A stretch of 64,000 nucleotides of DNA from CAZBDV01 sp964490765 (GCA_964490765.1 CAZBDV010000005.1:1-64000); one strand, 5' to 3'; shown: positions 37,057 through 46,492, counted from the first letter of the stretch. The notes: generated by a model not told the origin, from the letters alone. Numbers and translations: made by a program.

Positions 37057-37965
37057 TTATTTATCTTCCTCTTCTTTGCTTCTCGGATGTGCCTGCCTGT
37101 AAACCTTCAGAAGATCGGTATGTGAAACGTGTGTATACTTTTCTGTAGTAGCGAGGTTACTATGCCCGAGCATCTCCTGAATCGCCCGCAGATCTGCCCC
37201 TCTGGAGAGGAGATGTGTGGCAAAGGAATGCCGTATTGTATGTGGAGAATACCCTTTTGTCCGGGCAACAAGCCTGATATAACGGTCAAGAATAGCTCTG
37301 ATCTCGTCTGCCTGGAGAGGTTTACCACTTTTGGAGAGAAAAAGTGAATCGTCACTATGTTTTGTCAGAAATTTATATCTGATTTTATCATAAGCTTTCA
37401 GGCTCTCAATGGCTACCTTACCGACAGGAATAATACGCTCTTTATTGCCTTTACCGAGCACCTTAACCACCCCTTTTTTCAGGTCAAGGTTGCCGATCCG
37501 GCATCCGGCTACCTCTGAGATACGCAGCCCACTCGAATACATCAATTCCATCATTGCCCTGTTCCTGATCCCGAATTTACTCTGGAGATCCGGTATCTGC
37601 AGGAGTGTATTCATCTCTTTTTCAGTAAAATAGGTAGGGACAAAGAATTCTGTTTTAGGCATCGCCATCCCGCTGATAGGGTTGATGGCAATATACTTCT
37701 GCCTGACAGCAAAGAGGAAGAAGTTATTTATTGCTGTCATTTTGCGTGACAGGGTTTTGTTACAACGGTTCTCCTGGCTTAATTCACGAAGGAAGTCCCG
37801 AACCATAAGCTTTGTAACACCCTGTAATTCCACATCCCCTGCAGGAAAAAATCTCGCTATATAATCAAAGAATTGATTCAGATCACTGATATAAGCCCTC
37901 ACCGTATGCTCAGATGCTCCGGTAGCCTTCAATCTCTTCTCATACTCTGTGACCTTATCTTTCAC
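37057..37965 (-). CDS. xerD: Tyrosine recombinase XerC/XerD
   Basis: Resolves chromosome dimers at dif. The 302-residue product has the N-terminal SAM-like DNA-binding domain (ASEHTVRAYISDLNQFFDYI) and a complete catalytic domain. The active-site residues are Arg in YSSGLRISEVAG, Lys in LGKGNKERIIP, His and Arg in SPHTIRHSFATHLL, His in LGHSNLATTEKY and the Tyr of that motif. Translation starts at GTG 37965 with GGAGG seven bases upstream. XerC and XerD cannot be told apart here. No integron or phage partner lies nearby, so the housekeeping role is favoured. Confidence 0.93.
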   Translation of the reverse strand: MKDKVTEYEKRLKATGASEHTVRAYISDLNQFFDYIARFFPAGDVELQGVTKLMVRDFLRELSQENRCNKTLSRKMTAINNFFLFAVRQKYIAINPISGMAMPKTEFFVPTYFTEKEMNTLLQIPDLQSKFGIRNRAMMELMYSSGLRISEVAGCRIGNLDLKKGVVKVLGKGNKERIIPVGKVAIESLKAYDKIRYKFLTKHSDDSLFLSKSGKPLQADEIRAILDRYIRLVARTKGYSPHTIRHSFATHLLSRGADLRAIQEMLGHSNLATTEKYTHVSHTDLLKVYRQAHPRSKEEEDK

Positions 37966-38098
37966 CTCGAATCCTCCCCACTTTTCTACATATAATTTCC
38001 TGATTAAGATATCTTGCCCGTCAAGATTTATTGATATAATAAAAAAACTACGTCATTATCACATTCGATTAAAGAGTGTTTAACACCCGATAATTAAT

Positions 38099-38140
38099 GG
38101 GGAGTCTACGAGTCGGATAGTGCCGACTCGTAGACTCCCC
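38099..38140. repeat. Perfect 18-pair palindrome, possible dispersed repeat (copy 2)
   Basis: GGGGAGTCTACGAGTCGG (38099-38116) and its exact complement (38123-38140) flank a six-base loop ATAGTG. It lies 19 bases after the C25 peptidase stop and 134 bases before the xer start, both on the minus strand. No T tract follows on either strand. The core matches the palindrome at 16437-16480. It would form a very stable RNA hairpin. Confidence 0.65.
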
Positions 38141-38158
38141 TCTGGTTGATAGATGATA

Positions 38159-41100
38159 TCACTCTCTGATAGAGTTGTTGTTTTCCGATCTCCCTATTTC
38201 TGGAGTGCCAGACATCGGCAGAATATCGTGGTCTGTCGAAGCTATCACCCGATAAAATCGCATTTCTGACGTTGCCTCTTCTGCATATCCCGGTTCGCTG
38301 ACAATGGCTATTTCTACCCAATCAGATTCTTCCGGATAGGGATTATCAGTTCGATAGATCCTGTAGGAATTAGCACCGTTTATGTCATCCCAGTTAAGAT
38401 GGATCTGTCCAGCGATAACTTCGGATGTTACTGATGGTGGATCAAGGGCAACTAATTGCTCTCCAGTTATATAGATATTATCGATATTCCAGTTGTTGAT
38501 GTTATAGCTATTTGCACCATAGGCGCGGAATCTGATCGGGAAGACTCTTTGCGCGACATACTCACTTATGTCAAAGGATACTGTTGTCCAGCCTATACTT
38601 CCGGTATTATTCCAGGATTGGAGAGACTGCCATTCTATTCCATCGTGAACTTCAAAAGAGAGCCATTCTTGACCGGTTGCAGAATAATTACTGAGATAGA
38701 TGTCGAACTGAGCTGTTACCTCCGAGTAAGTTGTAGCATTTATACCCCAACTTGTCAGGCTCCTTTCATAATTTGTAACAGTGGGGGACCAGTAGAAACG
38801 GGCTGAGGGAGCAGGATTACCAACATTAGTATGTACTGACCAGTTATTATCGGCTGACCAGTTGTTCGATGCAAAGCTGCTGGAACTCCAGTTCTCACTG
38901 AAGGGGAGGCTAATTGGCCCGTCAGCATCGATCGTGACCTCAACCGTGTTCGACCAGGTGGAAGTTGTGAAGAAAACGGCTTCTACTTGATAGGTATATG
39001 TCCCGTTGGGTACCTGATAGTCCGTGAATTCAGTAGCAGATATCAATTCAGCAATAATATCATCGTTACGGTGGACATTGTAACCCTGCAATCCTCTTGT
39101 TGAGTTCAAATCTTCTCCTCCATAGCTGGAGAAGGGGGTATCATCAAAGCCTGGTCCGTCTTCTCTGTTCCATGATATCGACCAGTCTAGTTCCACGTTA
39201 TTGAAATTAAAAACAGTATGAGCTAATCCGACTGGCTGACCAATTACTTCCGGGATGCTCGTAGCTGAGATAGTTATATCTATAATATCATCATCGGTAT
39301 CGTTTACCAGTCTCAATATGACATTTTTCTCGCCGGGGACCAGGGGTACGAAGGTTACCGTCAGGGAAACAGTCTCTTCGTCACTGATAAGGAAAGGAAC
39401 CGGAGGAGAAATCAATTCGAACTCATCATCATTATCACCGAGTAAACTGATATCAGAGATTTCGATATCACCCACTTCGACAAGATTACTCAACTCGAAA
39501 TCAACCACAACCGGATTGAGTATTTCTACCTCTCCGAAATTTATCTGCTGCGGATCAACAACCAGTTCGGGAATAACAACAGTGAATGTTACCGGGATAG
39601 TTATGGTTTCCAAATTGGATGTATTATGATAGATTAAAACCTCTGCTTCATAAACACCGGTCTCCATACTCGTAGCATCGAATATTATACCTGCGTTAGT
39701 ATTCTCCATCGACTGGACCTGTCCGAACAATTGATTGAAAGAAATCCAGTTTTCAGCTGTCCAGAAATTGAAATTCAGAGTGGATGACCCGAAGTTATTA
39801 ATTGTCATATTGCTTATGGTTGTCTCACCCTGAACCCCCTTGATATCAAGAACTTGAGGATTACAGGTTATGTAGGAACCTTCTACAACAATAATGGGGA
39901 AAGATGAATGATAACGAATACGATTCTGTTTGGTGATAACCAGATCAACAATATCAGGTGGATACTGAGGTTCTATCTCAATCTCCTGATACTCTCCTGT
40001 GGCTAATGCCGTTCCAATGATTTCTCCATTGACCGAAAGAGAGATCAGAGAATTCTCTTCTGCTGTAATAAAGAAGCTCTCAGTACCTGTAATAAGTACA
40101 GGATTATAACTGGCAGTTATTGGTTCAGGTAGATCCGTGCAGACATTGGTAAAGGGATCGCCGTGATGATGAAAGAGTCGATGTGTGATTATCTTGCTAT
40201 CATTATTGTAAGGCCAGGATGACCCTTGCAGAAACCATTTACCGGCGGCCATAGCGAAGGCGGGCATGACATAACGTGTCCCAAATTCTGTTTCATAGGC
40301 CGGTGTATCGGGTAAGAAGCTGGGCCACATATTATTGAACATACCCCAGACAAGTGTATCGTTGACGAAAGAGTAGGAGACCTCCGTGGGAGCTACTACA
40401 CCGAGAGCTCCATACGTATGTCTGTGAAAGGCCTCTACCAGGCAATCACCTGTTATGTTGAATTTACCGGTCAGGCAATTTATAGAGAATACGAAGGTGA
40501 GATCCTCATTAACGAGAGAATAGGCATTGTTATTATTATAATCCGGCTCACCCCAGCCAGTTTCGAAACCGTGATCACGATGAAGAAGCATGAAGGCACC
40601 ACTATTTATCGAATTGTTTATCGTCGTAGCATTTGCGCTCCAGCCGTATTGATTGAGATAATCGGGAGTTGCCTCCAGATAACCCATCCCATTGGGCCCG
40701 AAGACATTTAATACCGTTCCTGTGTTAGTGGCAGTTGACCAGGTACCGGATGGAGTCCCCTGATAAATAGCATTATGCCGCGCTGGTTGTTTACCTAACC
40801 CGTGTTCCCAGAAACCACTAACCGTTTCAGCACAGAGCTGAAACCACCTTTCTGTTTGCCACCCCATTGCTGTAACAGGATTGAGATAGAAATTCGGATT
40901 TGAAGGTGGATTGGTCTCATAATCAATGAATTTATTTATCATTAGTTCCAGTTCTGCGGCATTTCGGGCTGTGATCCTCGCCGTTATTATATCGGGCAGT
41001 TCGTTACCGGTCATATCGGCATAATAGTTATCGGTTATATAGCTGGATGTGTAAGGATAGGGATGATCGGTCCGTAATTGGCTGGTTATTGTATTACCGG

Positions 41101-42052
41101 AAGTTCCGTAATCAGCCAGAAAGAGGACAGCTACTGGAGGTATATCATCGTTGATATAGTTATTCTGGATGTAATTCTTGATCTGAGTATGATTGTTACT
41201 CCCGATCTCTGAGATTGTAACCAGGTCACTCTTTATCCCCTGCATGCTCCTGAATTCCCTTATCGTATCACCCCAGGCGATAAAAGCGGGATCATCCGGA
41301 ACAACGATCAGATACTCGTAACCGTCAAGTTCATGGAAGTCACGGGATGAATAATCCATTGTGGGGATCATACGGGGATTAATCACCAGATCATACAATA
41401 TAGGGTCAAACCATTTACTGCGAAGACGGTCCTCACCAAAGTGGCCATTACCCCCGATAAAATCGACTTCCAGTTTCAGATCACGATAGATCCGTAATTC
41501 CTGACTGACAGGATTATACTGAAATGGGGTAATACTGATGATTACTACATCCAGACCCCTGATCCTGGTCGGTTCAGAAATTATTATTGGATTGGCAGGA
41601 TAGTATTCGTCTCGTGAGTATATGGCCATATCCGGAATTGCCTCCAGAGGGTCATCATCAGCCCCTGCAGGAATCCTGGTAGCTGGAGATATATTAAGAT
41701 TCTGCAGCTCTTCAGTTCGGCTCGAGATAACCTTAAGCTCTACCTCTGCACCCTGAGGGATTGCTATATAATGACTGACTGTCGGTAGATTGGGAGCACC
41801 CTCTTCGTTGGGGAGGAAAACACCCGGTAAGAGCAGATTATGGATCTTATCCCCATCAGATTCCTCTACTAACAACTGCAATTCTTGTATTGAATAATTC
41901 AGTTTAACTTCCCGAGATGAATAACTCTCTAAAGATAATCCGTGACTACCCCAGGCATCATTGAATTCCACCTTCTCAACTGCTATAATTGAACTCGCTG
42001 TGAAGAAAAAAATCAAGAGAAAAAGCAGAGTTCCTGCTCTGTTTACTAGCAT
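38159..42052 (-). CDS. Secreted C25 (gingipain-type) cysteine peptidase
   Basis: 1297 residues; AAAGGAG before the ATG; signal peptide in residues 1-24. A propeptide-like beta domain covers about 30-230. The C25 caspase-like domain follows (about 240-660), opening YEYLIVVPDDPAFIAWGDTI. The catalytic His is in LLHRDHGFETGWGE (His491 or His494) and the Cys is Cys526 in FSINCLTGKF. After that come Ig-like and HYDIN/ASPM-like domains (VDPQQINFGEVEI), an FN3-like unit, a jellyroll of the choice-of-anchor type (about 1030-1190) and a final FN3-like module. Unlike gingipains it has no T9SS-type tail; its end matches that of the beta-helix protein at 53538-57878. Confidence 0.9.
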   Translation of the reverse strand: MLVNRAGTLLFLLIFFFTASSIIAVEKVEFNDAWGSHGLSLESYSSREVKLNYSIQELQLLVEESDGDKIHNLLLPGVFLPNEEGAPNLPTVSHYIAIPQGAEVELKVISSRTEELQNLNISPATRIPAGADDDPLEAIPDMAIYSRDEYYPANPIIISEPTRIRGLDVVIISITPFQYNPVSQELRIYRDLKLEVDFIGGNGHFGEDRLRSKWFDPILYDLVINPRMIPTMDYSSRDFHELDGYEYLIVVPDDPAFIAWGDTIREFRSMQGIKSDLVTISEIGSNNHTQIKNYIQNNYINDDIPPVAVLFLADYGTSGNTITSQLRTDHPYPYTSSYITDNYYADMTGNELPDIITARITARNAAELELMINKFIDYETNPPSNPNFYLNPVTAMGWQTERWFQLCAETVSGFWEHGLGKQPARHNAIYQGTPSGTWSTATNTGTVLNVFGPNGMGYLEATPDYLNQYGWSANATTINNSINSGAFMLLHRDHGFETGWGEPDYNNNNAYSLVNEDLTFVFSINCLTGKFNITGDCLVEAFHRHTYGALGVVAPTEVSYSFVNDTLVWGMFNNMWPSFLPDTPAYETEFGTRYVMPAFAMAAGKWFLQGSSWPYNNDSKIITHRLFHHHGDPFTNVCTDLPEPITASYNPVLITGTESFFITAEENSLISLSVNGEIIGTALATGEYQEIEIEPQYPPDIVDLVITKQNRIRYHSSFPIIVVEGSYITCNPQVLDIKGVQGETTISNMTINNFGSSTLNFNFWTAENWISFNQLFGQVQSMENTNAGIIFDATSMETGVYEAEVLIYHNTSNLETITIPVTFTVVIPELVVDPQQINFGEVEILNPVVVDFELSNLVEVGDIEISDISLLGDNDDEFELISPPVPFLISDEETVSLTVTFVPLVPGEKNVILRLVNDTDDDIIDITISATSIPEVIGQPVGLAHTVFNFNNVELDWSISWNREDGPGFDDTPFSSYGGEDLNSTRGLQGYNVHRNDDIIAELISATEFTDYQVPNGTYTYQVEAVFFTTSTWSNTVEVTIDADGPISLPFSENWSSSSFASNNWSADNNWSVHTNVGNPAPSARFYWSPTVTNYERSLTSWGINATTYSEVTAQFDIYLSNYSATGQEWLSFEVHDGIEWQSLQSWNNTGSIGWTTVSFDISEYVAQRVFPIRFRAYGANSYNINNWNIDNIYITGEQLVALDPPSVTSEVIAGQIHLNWDDINGANSYRIYRTDNPYPEESDWVEIAIVSEPGYAEEATSEMRFYRVIASTDHDILPMSGTPEIGRSENNNSIRE

Positions 42053-42283
42053 AACAATCTCCTTTGGATTTAGATCCTCCGTTTTAAGTCCGTTAGATCT
42101 ATTATTTTTTATATTGATATCTATCAGATAGACTACTCATACTTTTTCTTAATGCCAGAGATAAAAAAAACTATTTTCTCACCTTCAGACACCATCATCC
42201 AGTAACATAAAAATTTTGTCCATTAACGTAGAAGCTCTAATTAACTGTCAAGAAATGAATTGGATGTAGTGGAGATTCAAGGT

Positions 42284-42320
42284 AAGAAAAAGACCGTTCC
42301 TGCAGTTGCAGGAACGGTCT
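42284..42320 (-). terminator. Rho-independent terminator after tRNA-Asn
   Basis: AGACCGTTCCTGCA and its exact complement (42291-42320) form a 14-pair stem; on the minus strand TTTTTCTTACC follows. It begins five bases after the tRNA CCA end. Confidence 0.93.
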
Positions 42321-42324
42321 AATA

Positions 42325-42399
42325 TGGCTCCGGAAGAGGGATTCGAACCCCCGACCTAGTGGTTAACAGCCACCCGCTCTACCGCTGAGCTATTCCGGA
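42325..42399 (-). tRNA. tRNA-Asn (anticodon GUU)
   Basis: The 75-base transcript folds as a standard cloverleaf. The acceptor is TCCGGAA/TTCCGGA with discriminator G and an encoded CCA. D arm is AGCTC/GAGC. The anticodon stem-loop reads GGTGG-CTGTTAA-CCACT with anticodon GTT. The T arm is GGGGG-TTCGAAT-CCCTC with the usual TTCGA loop, giving one non-Watson-Crick pair. It lies 78 bases after the carboxylase operon on the same strand. A TTGACT box at 42449-42444 could give it its own promoter, though the -10 box is poor. Confidence 0.97.
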
Positions 42400-42477
42400 T
42401 AATTTTCCTTGGTCGAGTTTTAGAAAAAAAACGACCCGATATTAGTCAAGGAGTATTTTAATCTCCCCCCTGTTTAC

Positions 42478-44514
42478 TTAAGTTTTTTCTATTATGCAGA
42501 GGACCTCATCTTTGCCTGCATTATCGCCGGCCTGTTTGGTGATCAGTTTGATAACTCCATCACTCGGTGCGGTAAGATTATTGTACATCTTCATAGCTTC
42601 CAGTACGACTATCGTATCACCTGCATTGACAGTATCACCCTCTTTGACCTTATACTCAACGACCATACCCGGGATGGGAGCAACGATTTCATCCTCTCCC
42701 TGACCGGCATGGACGGTCTCCTCAGGATTCGAGGCTGCTTTTTCTGTCGCTGGCGCTGGCCTGTTCACAACTGCAGGTTTGGGAGCTGATTTTGCTGCTG
42801 CAGGCCCGGGGTTGGAAGTGACTGCTACAGGTTTATACTGATGTCCGTCCGTTTCAACTTCGACCTTGAAGTATTCGTCATCGACAAAGACGTTGAAACT
42901 GCGAAGATTTTCAGGTTTGGGTGGAGTTTCTTTTTGAGGCTTTTCTACTAATTCACCTGCGAGAGCTTTTTTTATCAATTCCTGTTCTCTTTTACACTCT
43001 TCTTCCGTACGTGGTTTCATATCTGCAGGAACCTCTTCCAGTCCGTATTTCCATTTGAGGAAACGCTTGCCTGTTACTGGATAGAGGGCACAGATGAGGA
43101 TATCGTCCAGATCTTTAGCCAGCTCTTTAACATCTTCTTCAATTGCTGGTAACTCAGGTTCCAGGATGTTGCCGGGACGTTCTTGTATCGGTTTCTCACC
43201 TCTGGGATAACCTTTCAGGGCCTTCTTCTGTACTTCCGGATCAATCGGAGCCGGGGTCTGCCCATATAGTCCGTAGCAAAGGTCTTTTACCTGTTCGGTA
43301 ATCTTGCTGTATTCGCCCGGATAACTGTCGAAAAGAACATTGTTGACTGCCTGAATGCCAACTATCTGGCTTGTAGGGGTTACGAGGGGAACCTGTCCCA
43401 GGTCTTTTCTTACTTGCGGTAAAACCCTGAAAACTTCATCGAGTTTATCAAGGGCATCCATCTGACGTAATTGATTAACCAGGTTAGAGAGCATACCACC
43501 AGGTGTCTGATGGAGTATTACATTGGTATCAATAATCGATAACTTCGTGTTATCGAGATATGTACGGTATTTAGGACAGACCTTTTCCAACCGTCGGTCA
43601 ATCTCAGCCAGAAGTTCTATGTCGAATCCCGTATCTCTATTTGTTCCGTATAGAGATACAACTATCGGTTCTATAGCTGGATGGGATGTTCTATAAGCGT
43701 ATGGTGCCATACAGGTATCGACAAGATCAGCTCCTGCTTCTATCGCCTTAAAAACTGCCAGATCACCCATACCAGAGGTAAAGTGGGTATGGAGATGAAC
43801 CGGTATTTTGAGATTTGCTTTGAGGGCTTTGATCAGGTTGTAGGCATCATATGGCGATACAAGCCCCGCCATATCTTTGATACATACTGTCTCGGCTCCC
43901 ATCTCTTCAAGCTCTTTTGCTTTCTGAAGATAATAGTCGATATTGTAGATCTTTCCACCCATTCTGTATTCAGTCAGTGAATAACATATAGTTCCCTGAA
44001 AGTGTTTACCGTTTTTCTTGATTATTTTTACCGCAGTTTCAAAGTTGCGGAAATCGTTCAGTGCATCGAAGACACGAAAGATATCAATACCATTATCACA
44101 GGCGCGCTGAACAAAAGCCTCTACCACATCATCAGCATAATTACGGTAACCGACAAGGTTCTGGCCACGTAACAGCATTGAGAATGGTGTCTTTTTGATA
44201 TGCTTTTTCAGTGTTCTGATCCTCTCCCAGGGATCTTCGTTAAGATAGCGATGCATTGTATCAAAGGTAGCTCCACCCCACATCTCCATAGAATAGAAAC
44301 CCACCTCATCCATCAATTCTGCCACACCGAGCATATCTTCTGTCCGGCCTCTTGTAGCAAAAATTGACTGATGTCCATCGCGGAAAGTTAAATCCTGTAT
44401 CTTTATCGGGTTTTCAGCCTCTGGCCTATCCTTCTCATATTTCATCTCTGTCATTACAACAGCATTGTGATTATCGAATTCCTCAATACTGAATTTTTCA
44501 GTATCCTGACTCAT
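42478..44514 (-). CDS. Carboxyltransferase (PycB/transcarboxylase 5S-like) fused to biotin carrier
   Basis: 678 residues with AAGGAGGA before the ATG. Residues about 35-480 form the HMGL-like TIM barrel carboxyltransferase seen in pyruvate carboxylase, oxaloacetate decarboxylase alpha and transcarboxylase 5S: QDLTFRDGHQSIFATR, MEMWGGATFD, LLRGQNLVGY, the carbamylated lysine in CIKDMAGL and zinc ligands HLHTH. A conserved PycB domain follows. An Ala/Pro linker (about 575-605) then leads to a biotinyl domain with biotin Lys642 in LEAMKMYNN. The acceptor is pyruvate/oxaloacetate. It ends a three-gene operon with the 12S-like subunit, so the likely enzyme is methylmalonyl-CoA carboxytransferase; an oxaloacetate decarboxylase is the alternative, but no beta subunit is seen. 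Confidence 0.9.
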   Translation of the reverse strand: MSQDTEKFSIEEFDNHNAVVMTEMKYEKDRPEAENPIKIQDLTFRDGHQSIFATRGRTEDMLGVAELMDEVGFYSMEMWGGATFDTMHRYLNEDPWERIRTLKKHIKKTPFSMLLRGQNLVGYRNYADDVVEAFVQRACDNGIDIFRVFDALNDFRNFETAVKIIKKNGKHFQGTICYSLTEYRMGGKIYNIDYYLQKAKELEEMGAETVCIKDMAGLVSPYDAYNLIKALKANLKIPVHLHTHFTSGMGDLAVFKAIEAGADLVDTCMAPYAYRTSHPAIEPIVVSLYGTNRDTGFDIELLAEIDRRLEKVCPKYRTYLDNTKLSIIDTNVILHQTPGGMLSNLVNQLRQMDALDKLDEVFRVLPQVRKDLGQVPLVTPTSQIVGIQAVNNVLFDSYPGEYSKITEQVKDLCYGLYGQTPAPIDPEVQKKALKGYPRGEKPIQERPGNILEPELPAIEEDVKELAKDLDDILICALYPVTGKRFLKWKYGLEEVPADMKPRTEEECKREQELIKKALAGELVEKPQKETPPKPENLRSFNVFVDDEYFKVEVETDGHQYKPVAVTSNPGPAAAKSAPKPAVVNRPAPATEKAASNPEETVHAGQGEDEIVAPIPGMVVEYKVKEGDTVNAGDTIVVLEAMKMYNNLTAPSDGVIKLITKQAGDNAGKDEVLCIIEKT

Positions 44515-44540
44515 AAATCCTCCTTACTATTTATCTTACT

Positions 44541-44735
44541 TTATCGTTTAACTACTCTTCTCTGATAACGGTCGCGATTCAACATTGTTAACTGCCTGCT
44601 GTAAAGTGACCAGTTACTCGGACGATTTACATACCTGTCGTCCTGCGAGCTGGCTCTTCTCTCCTCTTCCTCCTGCAGATGATAGAGTACTCCGGAAATG
44701 GCAGCCTGGATCTTCTTTCTTCTCTCTTCCTGCAT
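44541..44735 (-). CDS. Small conserved-context protein of the carboxylase operon
   Basis: 64 residues. The gene is real on context: AGGAG overlaps the stop of the upstream carboxyltransferase gene, the ATG is eight bases further on, and the next subunit follows after 26 bases. The protein has no membrane helix or signal. The first half is a charged helix (ERRKKIQAAISG, HLQEEEERRA). The second half is basic with PSNWSLYSRQLTMLNRD, resembling the C-terminal W...GR...M..R pattern found in small OadG-like or epsilon-like subunits of biotin-dependent carboxylases. A structural or assembly role in the complex is inferred. No named family is certain. Confidence 0.8.
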   Translation of the reverse strand: MQEERRKKIQAAISGVLYHLQEEEERRASSQDDRYVNRPSNWSLYSRQLTMLNRDRYQRRVVKR

Positions 44736-44743
44736 AACAACTC

Positions 44744-46303
44744 CTATACCGGCAGGTTACCGTGTTTCTTGGGTGGAAGTGCTTCACTCTTAGTCTTCAT
44801 AATCTCCAGTGCATCGATCAACCTGGTTCTTGTTTCAGAGGGTCTGATGACTGCATCGACATAACCTCTTTCTGCTGCGATGTAGGGATTATTGAAAGCT
44901 TCTTCATACTCCTTGATCTTCTCCTGTCGCTTCTTAACAGGATCCTCAGCTGCTTTGATCTCCTTACGATAACTGGAGATTATATTGGCTGCACCCTGTG
45001 CTCCCATAACGGCAATCTCAGCAGTAGGCCAGGCAAATACCATATCGGCACCGAGGTGCTGTGAACTCATTGCAATGTAAGAACCTCCGTAGTTTTTTCG
45101 GGTCACTACGGTCAGTTTGGGTACGGTGGCTTCAGAATAGCACCAGAGTAATTTTGCTCCATGCCTGATGATCCCTCCCCATTCCTGATGTGTTCCTGGA
45201 AGATAACCCGGGACATCGACAAAGGTCAGAAGTGGAATATTGAAGGCGTCGCAGACTCTGACGAACCGAGATGCTTTGTCAGAAGCATCAATATCGAGAC
45301 AGCCGGCCAGCACCAGCGGCTGGTTTGCTACTATGCCGACCACTTTACCATTAAGCCTGGCAAAGCCGATCAGGATATTAGTAGCATAAAATTGATGTGG
45401 TTCGAAAAACTGACCATCATCAACTATAGAGTGAATCACGTCTTTCATGTCATATCCTGCTTTCGGGTCATCCGGAATAATGGTGTCCAGATCCGGACAT
45501 AGCCTGTGTGGATCATCTTGTGAGTCACTTACTGGCGGGTCTTCCATATTGTTATTCGGCAGATAGGACAGGAGGATTTTTACCTGTTCAATAGCATCCC
45601 TGTCGTCTTCACAGGCAAAGTGTGCATTACCACTTTTCGCGTTGTGAGCCATTGCCCCACCAAGATCTTCGAAATTGGTCTCTTCACCGGTAACAGTCTT
45701 GATAACTTCTGGCCCGGTAATAAACATATAGCTAGAATGCTTTACCATAAAGACAAAATCTGTCATAGCCGGGGAATAAACAGCACCACCAGCACAGGGA
45801 CCCATTATCATAGAGATCTGTGGAATTACGCCAGACGCTCGGGAATTACGGAAAAATATATTACCATAGCCATAAAGGGCATCGACACCCTCTTCTACTC
45901 GTGCTCCACCTGAATCGTTCATCCCAACGACCGGGACCCCGGCTTTTAGAGCAAGATCCATGATCTTAACTATCTTCTGGGCATGCTTCTCACCTAAGGA
46001 GCCACCACGTGAGGTGAAATCCTGGGCATAGGCAAAAACGGGCCTGTCATTAACTAATCCGTGCCCTGTTATAACACCGTCAGCAGGAATATCGATTTTT
46101 GGCATACCAAAATTATTGCAGCGGTGTTTGACGAACATATCAATTTCTCTGAATGTACCGGGATCAAAAAAGAGATCAATCCTTTCACGGGCAGTTAGCT
46201 TATTCTTATTGTGCTGTGCCTCTATTCTATCAGCACCCCCCATTTCCAGTACCTTTTGTTCTCGTTTCAGTAGTTGTTCCATCTTTTCCTTGTTTGTACT
46301 CAT
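44744..46303 (-). CDS. Acyl-CoA carboxyltransferase beta subunit (PccB/MmdA/transcarboxylase 12S-like)
   Basis: 519 residues, GAGGAG before the ATG. The crotonase-like double domain has TARERIDLFFDPGTFREID, the N-domain oxyanion region NDSGGARVEEGVDALYGYG, MGPCAGGAVYSPAMTDF, and in the C-domain PLLTFVDVPGYLPGTHQE and AVMGAQGAANI. This matches propionyl-CoA/methylmalonyl-CoA carboxyltransferases, which exchange carboxyl between biotin and propionyl-CoA. Within the operon, biotin is on the 5S-like subunit. No biotin carboxylase or sodium-pump beta subunit lies beside it, which supports a transcarboxylase. The reaction joins propionate metabolism to pyruvate and oxaloacetate. Confidence 0.94.
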   Translation of the reverse strand: MSTNKEKMEQLLKREQKVLEMGGADRIEAQHNKNKLTARERIDLFFDPGTFREIDMFVKHRCNNFGMPKIDIPADGVITGHGLVNDRPVFAYAQDFTSRGGSLGEKHAQKIVKIMDLALKAGVPVVGMNDSGGARVEEGVDALYGYGNIFFRNSRASGVIPQISMIMGPCAGGAVYSPAMTDFVFMVKHSSYMFITGPEVIKTVTGEETNFEDLGGAMAHNAKSGNAHFACEDDRDAIEQVKILLSYLPNNNMEDPPVSDSQDDPHRLCPDLDTIIPDDPKAGYDMKDVIHSIVDDGQFFEPHQFYATNILIGFARLNGKVVGIVANQPLVLAGCLDIDASDKASRFVRVCDAFNIPLLTFVDVPGYLPGTHQEWGGIIRHGAKLLWCYSEATVPKLTVVTRKNYGGSYIAMSSQHLGADMVFAWPTAEIAVMGAQGAANIISSYRKEIKAAEDPVKKRQEKIKEYEEAFNNPYIAAERGYVDAVIRPSETRTRLIDALEIMKTKSEALPPKKHGNLPV

Positions 46304-46492
46304 ACAAAGCTCCTCTACTGCATTTTATCAATTCGTTCTATCTTTTTTGTTCTGCGGTTTTAAGCAAGTTTTTTCAGAAGAGTATCTCTCTGTTTGTCAT
46401 TCATCATTGTAATCTGAATAACAAATCGCTGCAGACACGAAAGTTGAACATCCTGTCATAAAGGAAACATCCCCGTAAACCCGTCCTCCTCC

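Noticed and set aside
37057..38140. Integron or mobile island built on the Xer recombinase and palindrome
   Set aside because: The recombinase looks like housekeeping XerC/D; there are no cassettes, attachment-site pairs, tRNA disruption or cargo genes, and the second palindrome copy is far from any recombinase.
38456..38806. Plus-strand open frame of 116 codons
   Set aside because: It is antisense to the jellyroll region of the C25 peptidase and has no supporting signal.
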